Position numbers and translations under genes: made by a program
Notes under the pieces: generated by a model
The model's input: only the letters and a program-made list of their open reading frames with translations
Told to the model about the DNA's origin: nothing
Database searches by the model: none
Part shown: piece by piece, positions 1 through 10,199 of the stretch
Layout: every line of letters starts with the position of its first letter
Numbering within the stretch: position 1 is the first letter of the stretch
Assembly: GCA_964058805.1 (NCBI GenBank)
Contig: CAXKVV010000043.1
Location: 124,001-188,000, forward strand
Reading direction: 5' to 3'
Source: Schoenoplectus triqueter
Taxonomy: Eukaryota > Streptophyta > Magnoliopsida > Poales > Cyperaceae
DNA: 64,000 bases

Positions 1-1430
1 AAGATTTATTTTATTATTATATTTTATTTAAATTTTAGACTTTCTTTTTATAATGACCAAAAGAATATACTTTGTTTATCATGTAGTTTTATTTCGAATT
101 TTCATATGATGGTCAATAGGGTAAGGTGTATTTATTACTTATTATTTTTATTTATCTTTTGTTTTTATGAAAAAATTATTCAAAATAATATCTAACTATT
201 ATTCATGAATTTTATTGTTATTTATTTTCTTTTTATAATAGCTAAATAATAGAATTTGTTTCATTGAATTTTATTATTATTCATTTTATGAAAAATCACT
301 TAAAAAATAGTAAAATATATATAATAATGATTTATGATTTTATCTGGATTTTTAGAATTTTTATAATAGCTAAAATCACAAGTCAAAGCTAAGTCAAATA
401 GAAAAATTCAATATAATATCTTTTTCTTTTAAATTGTTTTCATATAATAGTATTTACAAAATTAAACAATTTTTATATAGAAAAATACTATGGAAAATAA
501 AGAATTTTTAGAAATAAATTTGAGTAAATTTGAAGTTTGAAAATATTTTTAAATGATTTATTTACTCTTTATTTCCAATTTTCTGTTATTAATTGAATTT
601 TGGGTTGAATGAACTGGGCTGAGATTTATTAACTGTTAGGCCCATTTACTAACTGGGCTGAGATTAATGCATGGATTAATCTGGACCATTGGATTTATAT
701 TGAGATTAGCACATATATTTTATTTAATATTTTATTATACTTGGGCCGCCATATATTGTTAAGATACGCACTAAACAAATTAAAGGCCTAGATTAAATTG
801 TGCTTTAATTTTCTAAACGCCCAATGGTCCAGATCTCTTGAATTTGTCCCAAGATTCGTGTGATCCTTTGAGATTAGTGTTGCACCAGTCTCCCTCTGTC
901 CCCTCTCTCTCATGCTTTAATATACGTGTTGCGGTGGTGATCTTGGTGTTACGATGGCCTGATCGGAGATCAGACACCACTGTTGGCGTCGCCTTGGTAT
1001 GGGGAGTGTGGCTGCACACTCTAATTGTGCATCAATGCGTTGGATCGCCGACACCACCTCTAATGGTTGAGTTCTGTACCGAACTTCGGTACCAAGAGTA
1101 TCTAACTTGCAATTAGAGTACATTTTGTTGTCATTCTCCTTAGTTCTTGACTCGTCTTGTAAATTAAAGCCTTAATCAACATTGATAAGGCACCTTGTGC
1201 TTGTGATTTCATTTGTTCTCATTTGAATTATCATGGAGCAGTACCGAAGATCGATATTGATCACTTACTTCCGATTATAAGCTATACTCTCAATTGATTG
1301 TCAAGATCAACTCTTCTCATTGTCATAGGGTTATTCGCCTATATTTTAGCAGTCAATTTGAATGCATAACCCTCTCAATTGGCGATGCAATTGGTACTGC
1401 TATGCTTATTGTCAAACCGTGAAATTTACT
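1..1430. repeat. Left arm of a diverged large inverted repeat
   Basis: This gene-free, AT-rich stretch reads as a diverged reverse complement of roughly 7280-8700. Matching landmarks include the TAGCTATTATAAAA-type blocks (about 220-370 against 8400-8580), the CTATGGAAAATAAAGAATTT block near 488 against its complement near 8270, and the 'CCCAGTT/AACTGGGC' words near 620-660 against 8030-8170. A looser match covers 830-1100 against 7650-7950, with shared GTCGGAGATCGG-like and CGGTACC words. Similarity was judged by eye. Together with the other arm it brackets about 5.9 kb, so it may be two copies of one retroelement end in opposite orientation. No real gene is visible; the open frames near 0.8-1.1 kb have no recognisable domain. 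Confidence 0.5.
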
Positions 1431-4400
1431 TAAGAAATAAGGATAATTAATATAACAAATAAATTAATTTAATATAAATTAGTAAATAACCTAAAATAAT
1501 AATTAAAGAAATATAAATATAATTATACAACTATAAATAAACAATAGTCCAAGTTAACAACAAAGAAAATAAAATTTGAATTTAAAACAAATAGATCGAT
1601 AAAATAAATATTAGAATAAAGATCTCAAAATTTAATCTATAACTTAACTGACCGACAAATCGCGATTTAAAATTAAAATAAGTAACTCAACCCATATCGA
1701 CCCATTACACCCAATGACCTACCTCACCAAGATCACTCTTGACTACCACATTTGATCCCTACTACCACCTCCATCTCTCCCACTCATTAAATGTGGCATT
1801 TAATGTCGATGTACTCTATCCCTTTCTCTCTCTTTCCCCCGCCACGCACTCCTCATCTCTCTCTTTTTCTCTCTCTCCCTGTCCCCTCGCTTTCAATCCC
1901 CCGTCCCTTCGTCTCTTCTCCCCTCTGCTCTCTCTTGCGACTCTGGTTCAAACCTCCGAGTTCTTTTCCCCTTTTTTTCCACCCCGCTCTCCCATCTGCT
2001 CTCTGGCGAGAGCCTACCCTAGCACCCCCCTCTACCTATTTCCGTTGACGGAAACCCTAAAGTTCCAGTGGCTCTCGCCTAGCTGTCTTGTCGGGGCAGC
2101 CGAGTGTCTGTTGCTGTCACAAGTTGTCTTCATTTTCGCCCCTTTCCGCCCTCTTGCCCCCGGTTTGTGTTGTGTCCCTTATGACAGGGTTGAAAACCCT
2201 GGATTTGTCACCTGTCAATCTAGGGTTACTCACCCGATCATGATCGCGCGTCTGACACTCGCGCTCCTGGAGCCTCACCCCCGCTCCCCCTATAAATAAT
2301 GGCTCTGTTCTCCTCTCTGATTTTGCTTGCTTTGTTCTCATGTGCTGAGATTGATATTACACTATTAAGATCACTTTTCTTGCTTGGTTCTTTTTCTTTG
2401 CTTGTGAATCCGAAAAAGGGGAGGAGCCAGGAGTAGCGGTGAGGGAGGAAATAACACGCGCCACCCCTGTCGCCCCTTTTTGCCTGTATCGGCCTGTCCC
2501 TGACTTGTCTGGTAAAAACTCTAGCTCCTATTTTGGTTCTTTGTATGCTGATGCATGCTGGTTTCTTGTGTTGATTTTTTTCTATTTGTGGTTCTGTGAG
2601 GTACCCTCTACCCTTGAGATCCACCGATTATTTGGTGTGGTCTCGGGATGAGCTTGTATCTGTCTGGCTTGCTATGACTGTGGGTTATTCTGGGTTCTAA
2701 TTTCTGGTACCAGCCCCCTGACTGACCTTGTTGTTCTGGGATGTTTGGGTTGAACTGATCGGAACTGATACTGAACTGATCTGGTCTTGTGGTTCACTAT
2801 TATCTTTTCTTTGTGTTGTTTGCTGGTACTATGGCTTGTGTGTTACCTGTGTTGTTTATTCTGGTTACTGGTACCACCCCTTTTATGCTGTCTTTCTGAT
2901 TCTAGTAAATTGCTGGATTTGGAAGTTGCCCTTCTGTTATAAGTTGCATGTTGTCTATGCTTGTTGTATGTTGTTGCCTATGCCTTTGTACTCTGTTGTT
3001 GTTGGTACTAGTTGCTGGTACAGCTCTGAGCCGCGCTGGTGTTTTGTTCTAGCATGTTGTTTAAACTGGCATCTTGTCTGTTACTTGTCTGAACTTTTGT
3101 TGGTCCTGTTAATTTGCCTTGTACTGTTAGTGCTTGTGTGTGATTGTGATTGTGGTACATGACACTGCTGCTCTGAACATCCTTGTATTATTGCCCTCTG
3201 TTGCATACTTAGACCCTGTGGCTTATTGTTATACCAGTTTCATGCGAAGTTGATTATTGAATTGCCTGTTTTACTTGCCTATAGGCTGTCCTTGCTGCCT
3301 GGATTAAGTTTTTACCTTTAAATATATTAATGGGTTAATATGGACCTTGGAATGAGTTGGCAAGAATTTTAGAGGAATGGGCTAAACCCATTAATAAGCT
3401 GGTTTGTATTAAATAGGTTATTGGGCCGTTTGGGCTTGGAACTAAATTGAGAAATTTAATAAGAAATTATAAAGATAGTTTAGGCTTGCTTTAATTAGTC
3501 AGGATTTAAGAAAGATAAGAATCTAATTAGGCCACTTATTAAGTTATAAATAATTAAATTTAAATTTTTCATTTCGGATTGGGAAGTTAAAATGATTAAG
3601 ACCTAATGATTTAAAAGTAGCAAGATGACTAAGTGATAAAGTAAAAATATGATCAATTAATTGGAAGCCGCCCCGAAAGGTTTGGCGGTATCCATGGGTA
3701 ATAACGTAAACTTGAATAGGAGAAATGATTATATTCCCTGACTGCCCCCGATTTGGGATATCGGTGCATTGGCACCAACGATTTGGTAGTCAACGTATGA
3801 TCCCGAACATTAAAACACCAACACATTTATAATATAAAAACTTTTCTTTAATTTTGTTTTATTTTTCGTTTACTTTATTTCATTTACTTCTTTTATTTTA
3901 TTTTATTTCCTTTATTTTACTTTAAAACTAATTTTCTCTAACTTAACCTAATAATAACACTTATATAAAAACAAAGTAAACTACATAAATTAAAAACATC
4001 ATAAAAATAATAATTAAGATATAATTAATATATATTAGAATATATATTAATTAATTTCTCTATTTTAAATATTATTAATAAATAAAAGACTATTAGGATA
4101 AAATACGATATATACTATATGGATATATTAATTAATTTCTCTTTAAAATACATTATTCTATTTCTTTTATTTTATTTATTTTGATTCTCATTGTACTTGT
4201 AAACTGTAGTTGTAACAGAAATGGAATAATAAAATGAATCAGTATTTTTTATGTGTTATATATTGAAGTTGTTTCCTTGAGTATTTATTGATTATCGAAG
4301 TTAAAACTTCAATTAACCTAAAGTGAATCACTTAACGAGAAACACGCTAAAGATAATGAACAAATAAAATAGATGACAATTTTGATCGGGACTTAAATTA

Positions 4401-4870
4401 ATCAGAAAGAGGATTCACGTCCGAACCCTAACACAAATAAATGGTTAAATCAATGAACCCGGGCAAAATAAAAATAAACATTAAAATGGGCGATTAATAT
4501 AACAAACGTGCATTAAGAATAAGAATACGTTAAGTACAAATTTTGACACCCCTAATTACTGCAGAAATGCTGTCAAAATTTTGATGGAAAAACGGAATAA
4601 TGACCGAACGGACGTTAAATAAGAATATGCTTTAATTAATTAATAATCCTAAATTAAATAACGTAAAAACTGATGGACACTCAATTTAAATAAATAATAG
4701 GTGATATAGTCGACTCGGATCCACTCGCGGAGACCGAGGTCGATCCCGACCTCGTGTACGCAGGCGCTGATCCCGAGACGGACGCGCTGCCTCCGGAGTA
4801 GAGCGACTTCACGATCCTTGCCAGCACTCTCAGGTATGGTTTCCTGGGATTTAATTTTCTTTTTTTAGAA
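1431..4870. other. Gene-free stretch: AT-rich DNA with an LTR-like promoter block
   Basis: 1431-1740 and 3820-4700 are very AT-rich with nothing recognisable. 1740-2050 is a pyrimidine (CT) tract. A TATAAATA box sits at 2291-2298, followed by a GT-rich stretch (2640-3260) with repeated CTGGTAC words, which looks like the U3/R/leader part of a retroelement. Near 3665-3690 there is a hairpin with CCGCC/GGCGG arms. 4705-4800 is an abrupt GC-rich island that can be read as a short acidic peptide ending in TAG. No LTR pair or PBS was identified, so the element class is unknown. Confidence 0.35.
2291..2298 (+). promoter_or_regulatory. TATA box of an LTR-like promoter
   Basis: TATAAATA lies directly downstream of a C-rich stretch and upstream of a long GT-rich leader-like region with no conserved coding frame. 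This is the layout of a retroelement promoter, but no protein domains follow to confirm it. Confidence 0.35.
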
Positions 4871-5299
4871 ATAGGAACCCAAACCGAAAATAAAATCGTT
4901 TTTAAAATAAATCTGAATTGCGGTATTTTCTGACCAAAAATTTATAGAGACTAAATCTGACATGTCATATGCATCCGGTAAATTGACCAGCATAGTTGAG
5001 ACATACCCGCATTCATATGTCATATCATGTCATACTGCACGTAGACAGGATAGGAGTAGGATTCGGGAAATAGTCCCGAGATAGGATTAGATAGAATTAA
5101 ATAATTCAAGTTGTAGATTATATTTATTAAGTGTTTACCCCTGAAAGGTTGAAGGAAGAAATACAAAAGAAAAAAGCCAAAATCAAACCCTATGAGCAGA
5201 ACCAATACAATCCCTGTGCAACAAGGAATGATGTCAATGCCAAGCCAGTATTTTGATACAACCAATCATGAGAAATCTCAATATGATTTTGCTTTCAAG

Positions 5300-5502
5300 G
5301 CTGACCTGGTGCCAAAGCTGCGAGCAACCACCTAACCATGTTTTAATTTGTGTCAATTGCTGATAAGTAGTCAGCTTTTTGACCAAATTACCCTCATGTT
5401 AAGGGATTAAAAGTCAATTTCACAAGACTGATCAGGTGCCAAAGCTGGGAGCAACCACCTGATCAAGTCTAGATTTGTATTAATTGCTGATAAGTAGTCA
5501 GC
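5300..5502. repeat. Tandem duplication (about 125 bp) with internal hairpins
   Basis: Two copies of one unit start near 5300 and 5427. Both contain CCAAAGCTG.GAGCAAC followed by CACCT, and later GCTGATAAGTAGTCAGC (5359-5375 and 5486-5502), a 5-bp hairpin with a 7-nt loop. In the second copy the segment 5429-5465 is a perfect 10-bp stem (TGATCAGGTG and its complement) around a 17-nt loop. The first copy keeps the loop but has partly mismatched arms. Confidence 0.7.
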
Positions 5503-6682
5503 ATTTGATCAAATCAAACCCTAATAAGCATCAGTATTGGTGTTAATTGGGGTGGAGTTTCCGCAAGGAGAATTTATTTGGCAGAGACACTGAGCTACAG
5601 TTGTGAAAATTGGGATTAACTGAGAAAAACAGGGGTTCCTTGATCAAGGAATTTTTAGCACAAGCAAACAGGGGTAAAAATGGAATTAAAAAATACAGAG
5701 GTGATCATCATGAATTTAGGGATTTTTGAAGAAAATTTCATAATTTTTGGATGAAGGGATCTATTAAAATAAATTGGAGAAAGAAAATTGATCAATCAGA
5801 AGGCTGAGATCTGATCAAAGGACTTTTAAGGGTGCAACTTGGGGCTAAAGGTTTAGCTGGGTGTAAATTGGGTCTACCAAACAAATGAAAGACTGTTTTG
5901 GCGCTGGGGAGAAATTATGAAAAAGCAAATTACTGCATACACCCGGTTTATTATAATTGAGTCTCATTAAACCCGACGTGTGGGGCCGGATCACATGCAC
6001 CGAGTCCACCCGATCAGCGCCACCTTTCCCCTCCACTTTCTTCACTGCTGCTGGGTCCCACAGGGCAGAGCCCTCTTCCCTTCTTCCCTGCTGCGCCTTC
6101 TCCTTTTCTGACCCGATTCCTTCAACAGAAAACTAAATTGAAAATGAGAAATGGCTCAATTGGTTATGAAATTTTGCAAATAATATATTGCTGGAAAGCT
6201 CTAACCGAGGAGAATCTATTGAAGTGATTGATTTTAAGAATGGTGCATTGTGCATCACTCGTATCAAGGAGAAGAAACTCGAGTGTATAATGCAATTAAG
6301 CGATTTAGAAGATAATTGGGCAAATTGGCGATTGGGAGAGCGTCGTGTGGGTCCCACGATTCTGTTAAGGCAGTTGCTGGCACACATTTACTTCCTTTTA
6401 TATATTTTCCATAATGAAGTTGGTGTGTTGGACCGAGAACAATGAAATTACAGAAATTCACTTGGTGTTTTGAGAAGAGAGAGTAGGGAAGAGATGAACT
6501 ACGATCACAATGCCACGCTGGCGATCCAAACCATCAATTTTGTTCACAACAAGCACATGCCAGATTAATCCACACCATTGAACTATTGGGTTAAGGGCTG
6601 AGATGCAACCATGTTAGCAATCCAGGGGAGAAAAGAAACACAATTTGTGCATAAAGAAGCACAATTGAGATGTAATTGAGCC

Positions 6683-6690
6683 TATATAAA
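6683..6690 (+). promoter_or_regulatory. TATA box of a promoter-like block
   Basis: TATATAAA is followed about 25-30 bp later by a C run and CT tract and then a long purine-rich leader. No gene with recognisable coding follows, so this is probably a retroelement promoter remnant. Confidence 0.35.
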
Positions 6691-7279
6691 CCCTGGAGCA
6701 ACAATTGATCAACCCCCCCCCCCCCGATTCATACTCTCTCTCTCGGCTGAAATTCATTATACTTCACTTCCTTTTTTTGACTGATAGATCTCGGTGGATA
6801 ACTTGAGAACTCAGTCACACCCTATCTTAGATCCGAAAGGGGAAGAAAAGAGGCGGCAACACAAGTGATTGAAAGAAAGAGAGAGAAGCTAAGAGAGTTC
6901 AATTTTCATTTTCTTGATCAAGATTAGACCTTTGATCACCTATTCATCTTCAGAATAATCAAGGTCTAGGTAATTCTCCACTGTGATGTATAATCCTCTT
7001 GGAAGAGCAATGTAAGTGATTGTACAATGAAGAATTTGAGTTGAATTTCTTTTAATTTCATTTCTTTCTAGTTTTCTTTCCCCTCTCTATCCTTCTTATA
7101 TCTTTTACTGTCCCTAATCATTCTTTGGAGCTATACAACAGTAGAATTGTTATTCAAATCTCGGTTGAAAGGGTTTTTGTAACCCTCCCGGGTTCAATTT
7201 GGATAAACCAATTGGATTAGAATCACAATTGAAATTGATTGAAGGGTTTGTGCAACCCTCCCAATACTATTGCAATACT

Positions 7280-8700
7280 GATCATTCAAATTCAGTAGAT
7301 CTCAATCGGGATTTCAGCCGTACTAGAAATAATTAAGTGATGTGTATTGCTCGTACTTGCTATCCCAATTATAAAATATGAAATTCATGTAGAATCAATA
7401 CACAGAAGGCATAAGGTAATGTACAAAAACCAGGGATGTGTGCTTGACATCAATGAAACTTGAATGATCAAGATTGCCATGATTTCAGAGCTAATACCGA
7501 GTAGTACCATTTGATAAATCGGCTCAGTTGCTAATTGGACAATCTCAGGCGCGAAATCAGTCATTGAACATGTTGACTAGGCCAAAGCGACGCACTTTGA
7601 TATAAGAATTGTGAAGATTGTTAATCAATTGAGTGAGGAATTGATAAAACAATCAACTCGGTACCGGGATTATCATTGGTACCGAAAACGGTATAGGCAT
7701 CGTCACTCTTCTACCGTACCGATTCGAAATCCAAGACCACAACCGAACTCCAGACACCCAGGCGATCCCAGTAGTGCCCTCCGATCTCCGACTAGCTAGC
7801 GGAAATACCATATCACCACCTGGGCACGTATCTCAAAGTACCATCGGAGAAGATGATGAAGAAGTATTTGAACGAAAGGTCTAAAGAAACACGCACAAAT
7901 CGTGAAGCAATCTAATGGAACACATGAAAGCATGGGCTGGAGATTGGAGCAAAGCGGCATCTCACCTGCACAGATCTAAATGTCCATCCAACGGCCCAGA
8001 TTAATCAATGAATTAATTTCAGCCCAGTGCCATATTGGGCCCAGCAAAAAAAGAAGGAATAAATAACAGAAGGGGGTCAGCCCAGTTGCGCATTCGGCCC
8101 AACTCAGAGAAAATAATGAAATGGGCCCAGTAGTTAAAGAAAGATTAATCTCGGCCCAATCTGTTAAGCCCAACTGATAATTAATAACAGAAAATCAAAA
8201 ATAAATAGTAAATACATCATTTGGAGGTCTTCCCAAACTCCAAATTAACTCAAATTTGTTTCTAAAAATTCTTTGTTTTTCATAGTATTTTTTCTATATA
8301 AAAACATTTCAAATTTAAGAATTTTACAGTACTGAAACAATTTAAAAGCAAAATGACATTGTTGCTTTTCCCTATTTGACCAAGCTTTGACTTGCTATTT
8401 TGGCTATTATAAAAAATCCTAAAAATCCAAATAAAATCATAAATAATAGCCAGCTTATTTTCTATTATTTTTGTAAGTAATTTTCTACAAAAATAAATAA
8501 AGTTCAAAATAATAAAAATAAAATTCTATTACTTTAGCTATTATAAAATCCTAAAAATATATAACAAAATTCTAGTTAATAGCTAACCCATTTCCTATTA
8601 TTTTTGTAAATAATTTTCTACAGAAATAAATAGAGTTTAAAAATAAAAATAAATTCACCTTTATAATAGAGATAATAATGAAAGGTATTATCTTAATAAT
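7280..8700. repeat. Right arm of the large inverted repeat, with internal tandem duplication
   Basis: This is the partner of 1-1430 in inverted orientation. It contains its own tandem duplication of about 135 bp (about 8398-8530 and 8534-8660), each copy with TAGCTATTATAAAATCC-like, TTTCTATTATTTTTGTAA and TTTTCTACA-AAATAAATA blocks. The central part (7650-7800) has several CGGTACC words. No supported coding sequence was found. Confidence 0.5.
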
Positions 8701-8750
8701 AAAATCAATAAAAAAATGTAATAATCTTTTTACATTTTAGAGGTGAACAA

Positions 8751-9326
8751 ATATGCTCACACAAGGGGTGTAGAGCAACACAGTGATTTTGCACACATAA
8801 TGCAACATCTAGAACGATTAGTCGGGACAAGAACATCTTGACGAAGAATAACCAAGGCTGCGACATCAACATGAAGGGATATGTCGACTTTGAGGAAGAA
8901 GAACATTACGATGTCTGAGAGAAATGACATCTTAATGACTCAGTGCCATGAACAAGTAATTCATGACTAAATACGCTCACACAAGGGGTGTAGAGCAAAA
9001 CAGTGATTTTGCACACATAATGCAACATCTAGAACGATTAGTCGGGACAAGAACATCTTGACGAAGAATAACCAAGACTGCGACATCAACATGAGGAGAT
9101 ATGTCGAGACAAGAACATCTTGACGCTCGTTGAAGAATAACCAAGACTGTGACATCAACATGAGGAGATATGTCGAGACAAGAACATCTTGACGCTCGTT
9201 GAAGAATAACCAGGGCTGCGATATCAACATGAAGAGATATGTCGACTCCAAGAGATGAGAACATTACGATGTCCGATAGAAGTGACATCTTAATGACTCG
9301 GTGTCATGAACAAGTAATTCATGATT
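8751..9326. repeat. Tandem repeat block (220-bp unit with 61-69-bp subunits)
   Basis: A unit beginning ATATGCTCAC at 8751 recurs as ATACGCTCAC at 8971. The second copy is longer because a subunit starting ACAAGAACATCTTGACG is repeated at about 9048, 9109 and 9178. Each subunit carries small hairpins: CAAGA-ACA-TCTTG; CGACAT with ATATGTCG around a conserved CAACATGA-containing loop; GATGTC with GACATC; and ATGAA with TTCAT. The minus-strand open frames here are read-through of the repeat, not genes. Confidence 0.8.
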
Positions 9327-9398
9327 ATTTGAACTAGTAAGACTGAACTCATCCGTCGATAAGTTTGTCTTCTAGTTTATCTCCCGAGATGTGAGATT

Positions 9399-10199
9399 GA
9401 ATCGTCATGTAGTAGATTCATCCACAAAACAGTGAATGAGAACCGTTCTGTAGTAGGTTCCCTCACTAACACATGCCTCAACGTTAAGCTGGCTTAGTGC
9501 TTCAGGTTTGATTTGTGCGTAGTTGTGTTCCTAGGTTTATGAATCGGCTTAGTGCTTCGAATTCATGATCTAGAAGATCGGTGAGAAGAAACACGTGGGC
9601 CAAATCCACCCTTCTCCTGATTCACCAACCTCAAGATCAACCGGCTCAGTGCTTCGAGTTGTATTTTGTGTGATTGGTTGTTGACTGGTTAAGATTGAAC
9701 CGTTCTGTAGTAGGTTTATCTTCTAGATCAACTGAGGTTGAGTCGTTCTGTAGTAGACTCACCTCAAGCCCCTCTGAAGAGATTAATCTGATCTGTAGTA
9801 AGGTTTTCTCTCGAGGCGGTATAGACTGAACCGATCTGTAGTAGGTTCATCTTCCATAGGATCAACTGTGAACCGTTTTGAAGTAGGTTCATTTTCTAGA
9901 TCAACTGAGGTTGAGTCGTTTTGTAGTAGACTCACCTCAAACCTCTCTGAAGAGATTAATCTGATCTGTAGTAAGGTTTTTTTTTCTCTCGAGGCGGTAT
10001 AGACTGAACCGATCTGTAGTAGGTTCGTCTTTCATAGGATTAACTGTGAACCGTTCTGAAGTAGGTTCATTTTCTAGATGAACTGAGGTTGAGTCGTTCT
10101 GTAGTAGACTCACCTCAAGCCCCTTTGAAGAGATTAATCTGATCTGTAGTAAGGTTATCTCTCGAGGCGGTAAAGACTGAACCGATCTGTAGTAGGTTC
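9399..10199. repeat. Array of 14 short dyads with constant loop and variable complementary arms
   Basis: Fourteen 21-nt elements have the layout 5-nt arm, 11-nt loop, 5-nt arm. The loop is GTTCTGTAGTA or a close variant (GATCTGTAGTA, GTTTTGAAGTA, GTCATGTAGTA). Elements start at 9399, 9440, 9697, 9740, 9785, 9828, 9870, 9913, 9958, 10006, 10048, 10091, 10136 and 10179. Arm pairs are GAATC/GATTC, GAACC/GGTTC (one GGTTT), GAGTC/GACTC and AATCT/AGGTT (one G-U pair). From about 9774 the elements sit in a higher-order unit of 172-178 bp repeated about three times. Three related dyads with a GGCTTAGTGCTTC-type loop lie at about 9486, 9539 and 9638. Function unknown. Confidence 0.85.

Larger units (their letters stand above)
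4871..7280. other. Gene-free stretch with tandem duplication and promoter-like block
   Basis: 5300-5502 holds a diverged tandem duplication of about 125 bp, listed separately. 5570-6480 contains no convincing gene; the open frames at 6133-6445 are overlapping shadows on both strands with no domain. A TATATAAA box at 6683-6690 is followed by a run of about 14 C (from 6714), a CT tract and a purine-rich leader with several upstream ATGs, again like a retroelement leader. Nothing further is recognised up to 7280. Confidence 0.35.

Noticed and set aside
1739..2299. A 186-residue open frame on the + strand
   Set aside because: It is read-through of a CT-rich tract (Ser/Leu/Pro low complexity) with no domain, and it ends at a TATA box.
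8967..9288. Minus-strand open frames of about 100 residues with internal repeats
   Set aside because: They simply translate the tandem repeat block in two frames; the repeat period is not kept in frame across units.
8751..10199. A CRISPR-like array
   Set aside because: This is plant nuclear DNA; spacing is irregular, arms vary rather than the spacers, and no cas genes exist.
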